The notes below the pieces were generated by a model. It was given only the letters and a program-made list of their open reading frames with translations. It was not told the DNA's origin and did no database searches. Below are positions 31,635-32,478 of a DNA stretch of 32,478 nt, one piece after another. The stretch lies in the NCBI GenBank assembly GCA_018971385.1, contig JAGXAY010000016.1, forward strand, positions 1-32,478. The letters run 5' to 3'. Each line of letters opens with the position of its first letter. Position 1 is the first letter of the stretch. The translations under genes and the position numbers were made by a program. Source of the DNA: Acidobacteriota bacterium (GTDB taxonomy: Bacteria > Actinomycetota > Acidimicrobiia > Acidimicrobiales > RAAP-2).

Positions 31635-32478
31635 GACGCCTCCCCGTCGGCGTTCAGGCAGTCGATGGCCCCGACGAGGCGAGCGTAACGCCTCCCGTCG
31701 TGGTCGAAGGCCACCTCTCGGTCGCTCGCCCAGTCGACGGGACCGACGAGACTCTCGAGTTGTGCGCGGGTGGCGTCACTGACGCCACGGCGTAGACGCA
31801 CCACCGCGCGACCGCCGCCGACCGCCGCACTCTCGAACACTCGGTAGAAGGAGTCCAGGTAGTCGGCCGCCGCCCCGGGATCGTCGTAGAGCCGGTACAT
31901 GCTGGCGTCACCGGGGCTCAAGTAGCCGTCAGAGATCACTCGGTCCATGAACCTGCTCCACTCCTTCCAGAACGTACCGCCCGGCTCGTCCAGCAGCACG
32001 ACCGGAGCGGGAGTGGTCTTCGAGGTGTTGAGCAGGGTGAGGACTTCGAAGAGTTCATCCATGGTGCCCACCCCACCCGGGAGAGCGACGAAGGCGTGGG
32101 CCTGACGGGTCAGGAGAACCTTGCGAGTGAAGAAGTGCGCGGTCGCCACGTGGTGATCCGTCTCGTCCACCCACGGATTGGTGCCGTGTTCGAAGGGGAG
32201 TTCAATGTTGATTCCGATGTTCCCGTCGAGCCCGGCCCCCTTCGCGGCGGCCGCCATGATGCCCGGCCCGGCACCCGCCACGATCATCCAGCCCCTAGAG
32301 CGCAGGAGTCGGGCGAGATCCTCCGTCACCCGGGAGAGCGGAGCGTCGAGGGGAGTGCGCGCGGAACCGAAGATCGTGACGTAGGGTCCGCGATGGCGTT
32401 CGAAGAGCTGTTCACCGAGGACCAAGTCCTCGACGATCTCACCGAGACGCTCGAGGTCGTCCCGGCGACCCTTCTCGG
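31631..32478 (-). CDS. LOG-family protein, 5' end beyond the window
   Basis: A Rossmann-like protein of the LOG (lonely guy, TIGR00730, formerly lysine-decarboxylase-like) family. Family members hydrolyse nucleoside 5'-monophosphates to release a base, including cytokinin nucleotides in plants and some actinobacteria. The nucleotide-binding PGGVGTMDELFE motif is intact, as are VTIFGSARTP and AGAGPGIMAAAAKGA. The C-terminal part after about residue 190 (counting from codon at 32425) is longer than in minimal LOGs and carries a separate acidic region. The frame remains open to the window edge, so the true start lies outside. It overlaps the DUF664 gene start. Confidence 0.88.
   Translation of the reverse strand, partial: EKGRRDDLERLGEIVEDLVLGEQLFERHRGPYVTIFGSARTPLDAPLSRVTEDLARLLRSRGWMIVAGAGPGIMAAAAKGAGLDGNIGINIELPFEHGTNPWVDETDHHVATAHFFTRKVLLTRQAHAFVALPGGVGTMDELFEVLTLLNTSKTTPAPVVLLDEPGGTFWKEWSRFMDRVISDGYLSPGDASMYRLYDDPGAAADYLDSFYRVFESAAVGGGRAVVRLRRGVSDATRAQLESLVGPVDWASDREVAFDHDGRRYARLVGAIDCLNADGEAS

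Noticed and set aside
1-32478. Search for CRISPR arrays, insertion sequences, prophage or integrase genes, attachment sites and riboswitches
   Set aside because: No tandem spaced repeats, transposase or recombinase motifs were seen. The tRNA-Pro 3' end has no visible duplicate, and intergenic gaps are too short for known riboswitch folds.

Overview
The window is 32.5 kb of high-G+C chromosomal DNA from a bacterium, densely packed with housekeeping genes. It contains 32 protein-coding genes that can be supported (two cut by the window edges) plus one tRNA. I see no insertion sequence, prophage, CRISPR array or rRNA. The organism is most likely an actinobacterium. The reasons are the base composition, about as many GTG as ATG starts, many 1-8 bp start/stop overlaps, several TANNNT -10 boxes placed 6-7 bases before a start codon (leaderless pattern), a DinB/DUF664 protein of the actinobacterial type, and an scpA-scpB-rluB-aroH-tyrA-cmk-plsC gene order. 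A deep-branching class such as Acidimicrobiia is possible, but that is inference from gene content and not shown by any single gene.

Layout. (1) At 1-696, the 5' part of trpS is divergent from (2) an eight-gene overlapping operon at 746-6797: scpA, scpB, rluB, aroH, tyrA, aroA, cmk, plsC (chromosome condensation, rRNA modification, the chorismate-to-tyrosine and shikimate steps, CMP kinase, phospholipid acyltransferase). (3) At 6798-8754, a family-2 glycosyltransferase and ispH lie on the other strand. (4) At 8829-12467 there is a PDZ/radical-SAM/DUF512 protein, the ribosome GTPase der, a 60-residue zinc-ribbon membrane protein, a gamma-carbonic-anhydrase-like protein and a small exported protein. 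(5) At 12470-16902 are the tryptophan genes, with trpD divergent from a coupled trpC-trpF-trpB-trpA operon; trpE and trpG are not in the window. (6) At 17035-19663 is an acetate module: a GPR1/FUN34/YaaH (SatP-type) transporter, an exceptionally strong hairpin, then acetyl-CoA synthetase with its own dyad-rich leader. (7) At 19660-23171 are a DAO-type flavin oxidoreductase, an old-yellow-enzyme homologue and a fumarylacetoacetate-hydrolase-family protein. (8) tRNA-Pro(GGG) lies at 23189-23267. (9) At 23378-29243 are gltB and gltD (glutamate synthase). (10) At 29268-32478 are an acyl-CoA ligase with a small coiled-coil partner, then a DUF664 protein and the 3' part of a LOG-family protein on the minus strand.

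Functionally, much of the window feeds amino-acid synthesis: aroA/aroH/tyrA and trpDCFBA on the chorismate branches, and gltBD for glutamate. Acetate import and activation and an acyl-CoA ligase supply acyl-CoA. I found no clear candidate for an entirely new multi-gene system. The most interesting items are the uncharacterised DUF512 radical-SAM protein coupled to der, the acetate module with its 47-base near-perfect palindrome and further dyads, the face-to-face leaderless promoters, and the absence of terminator space at every convergent gene pair.
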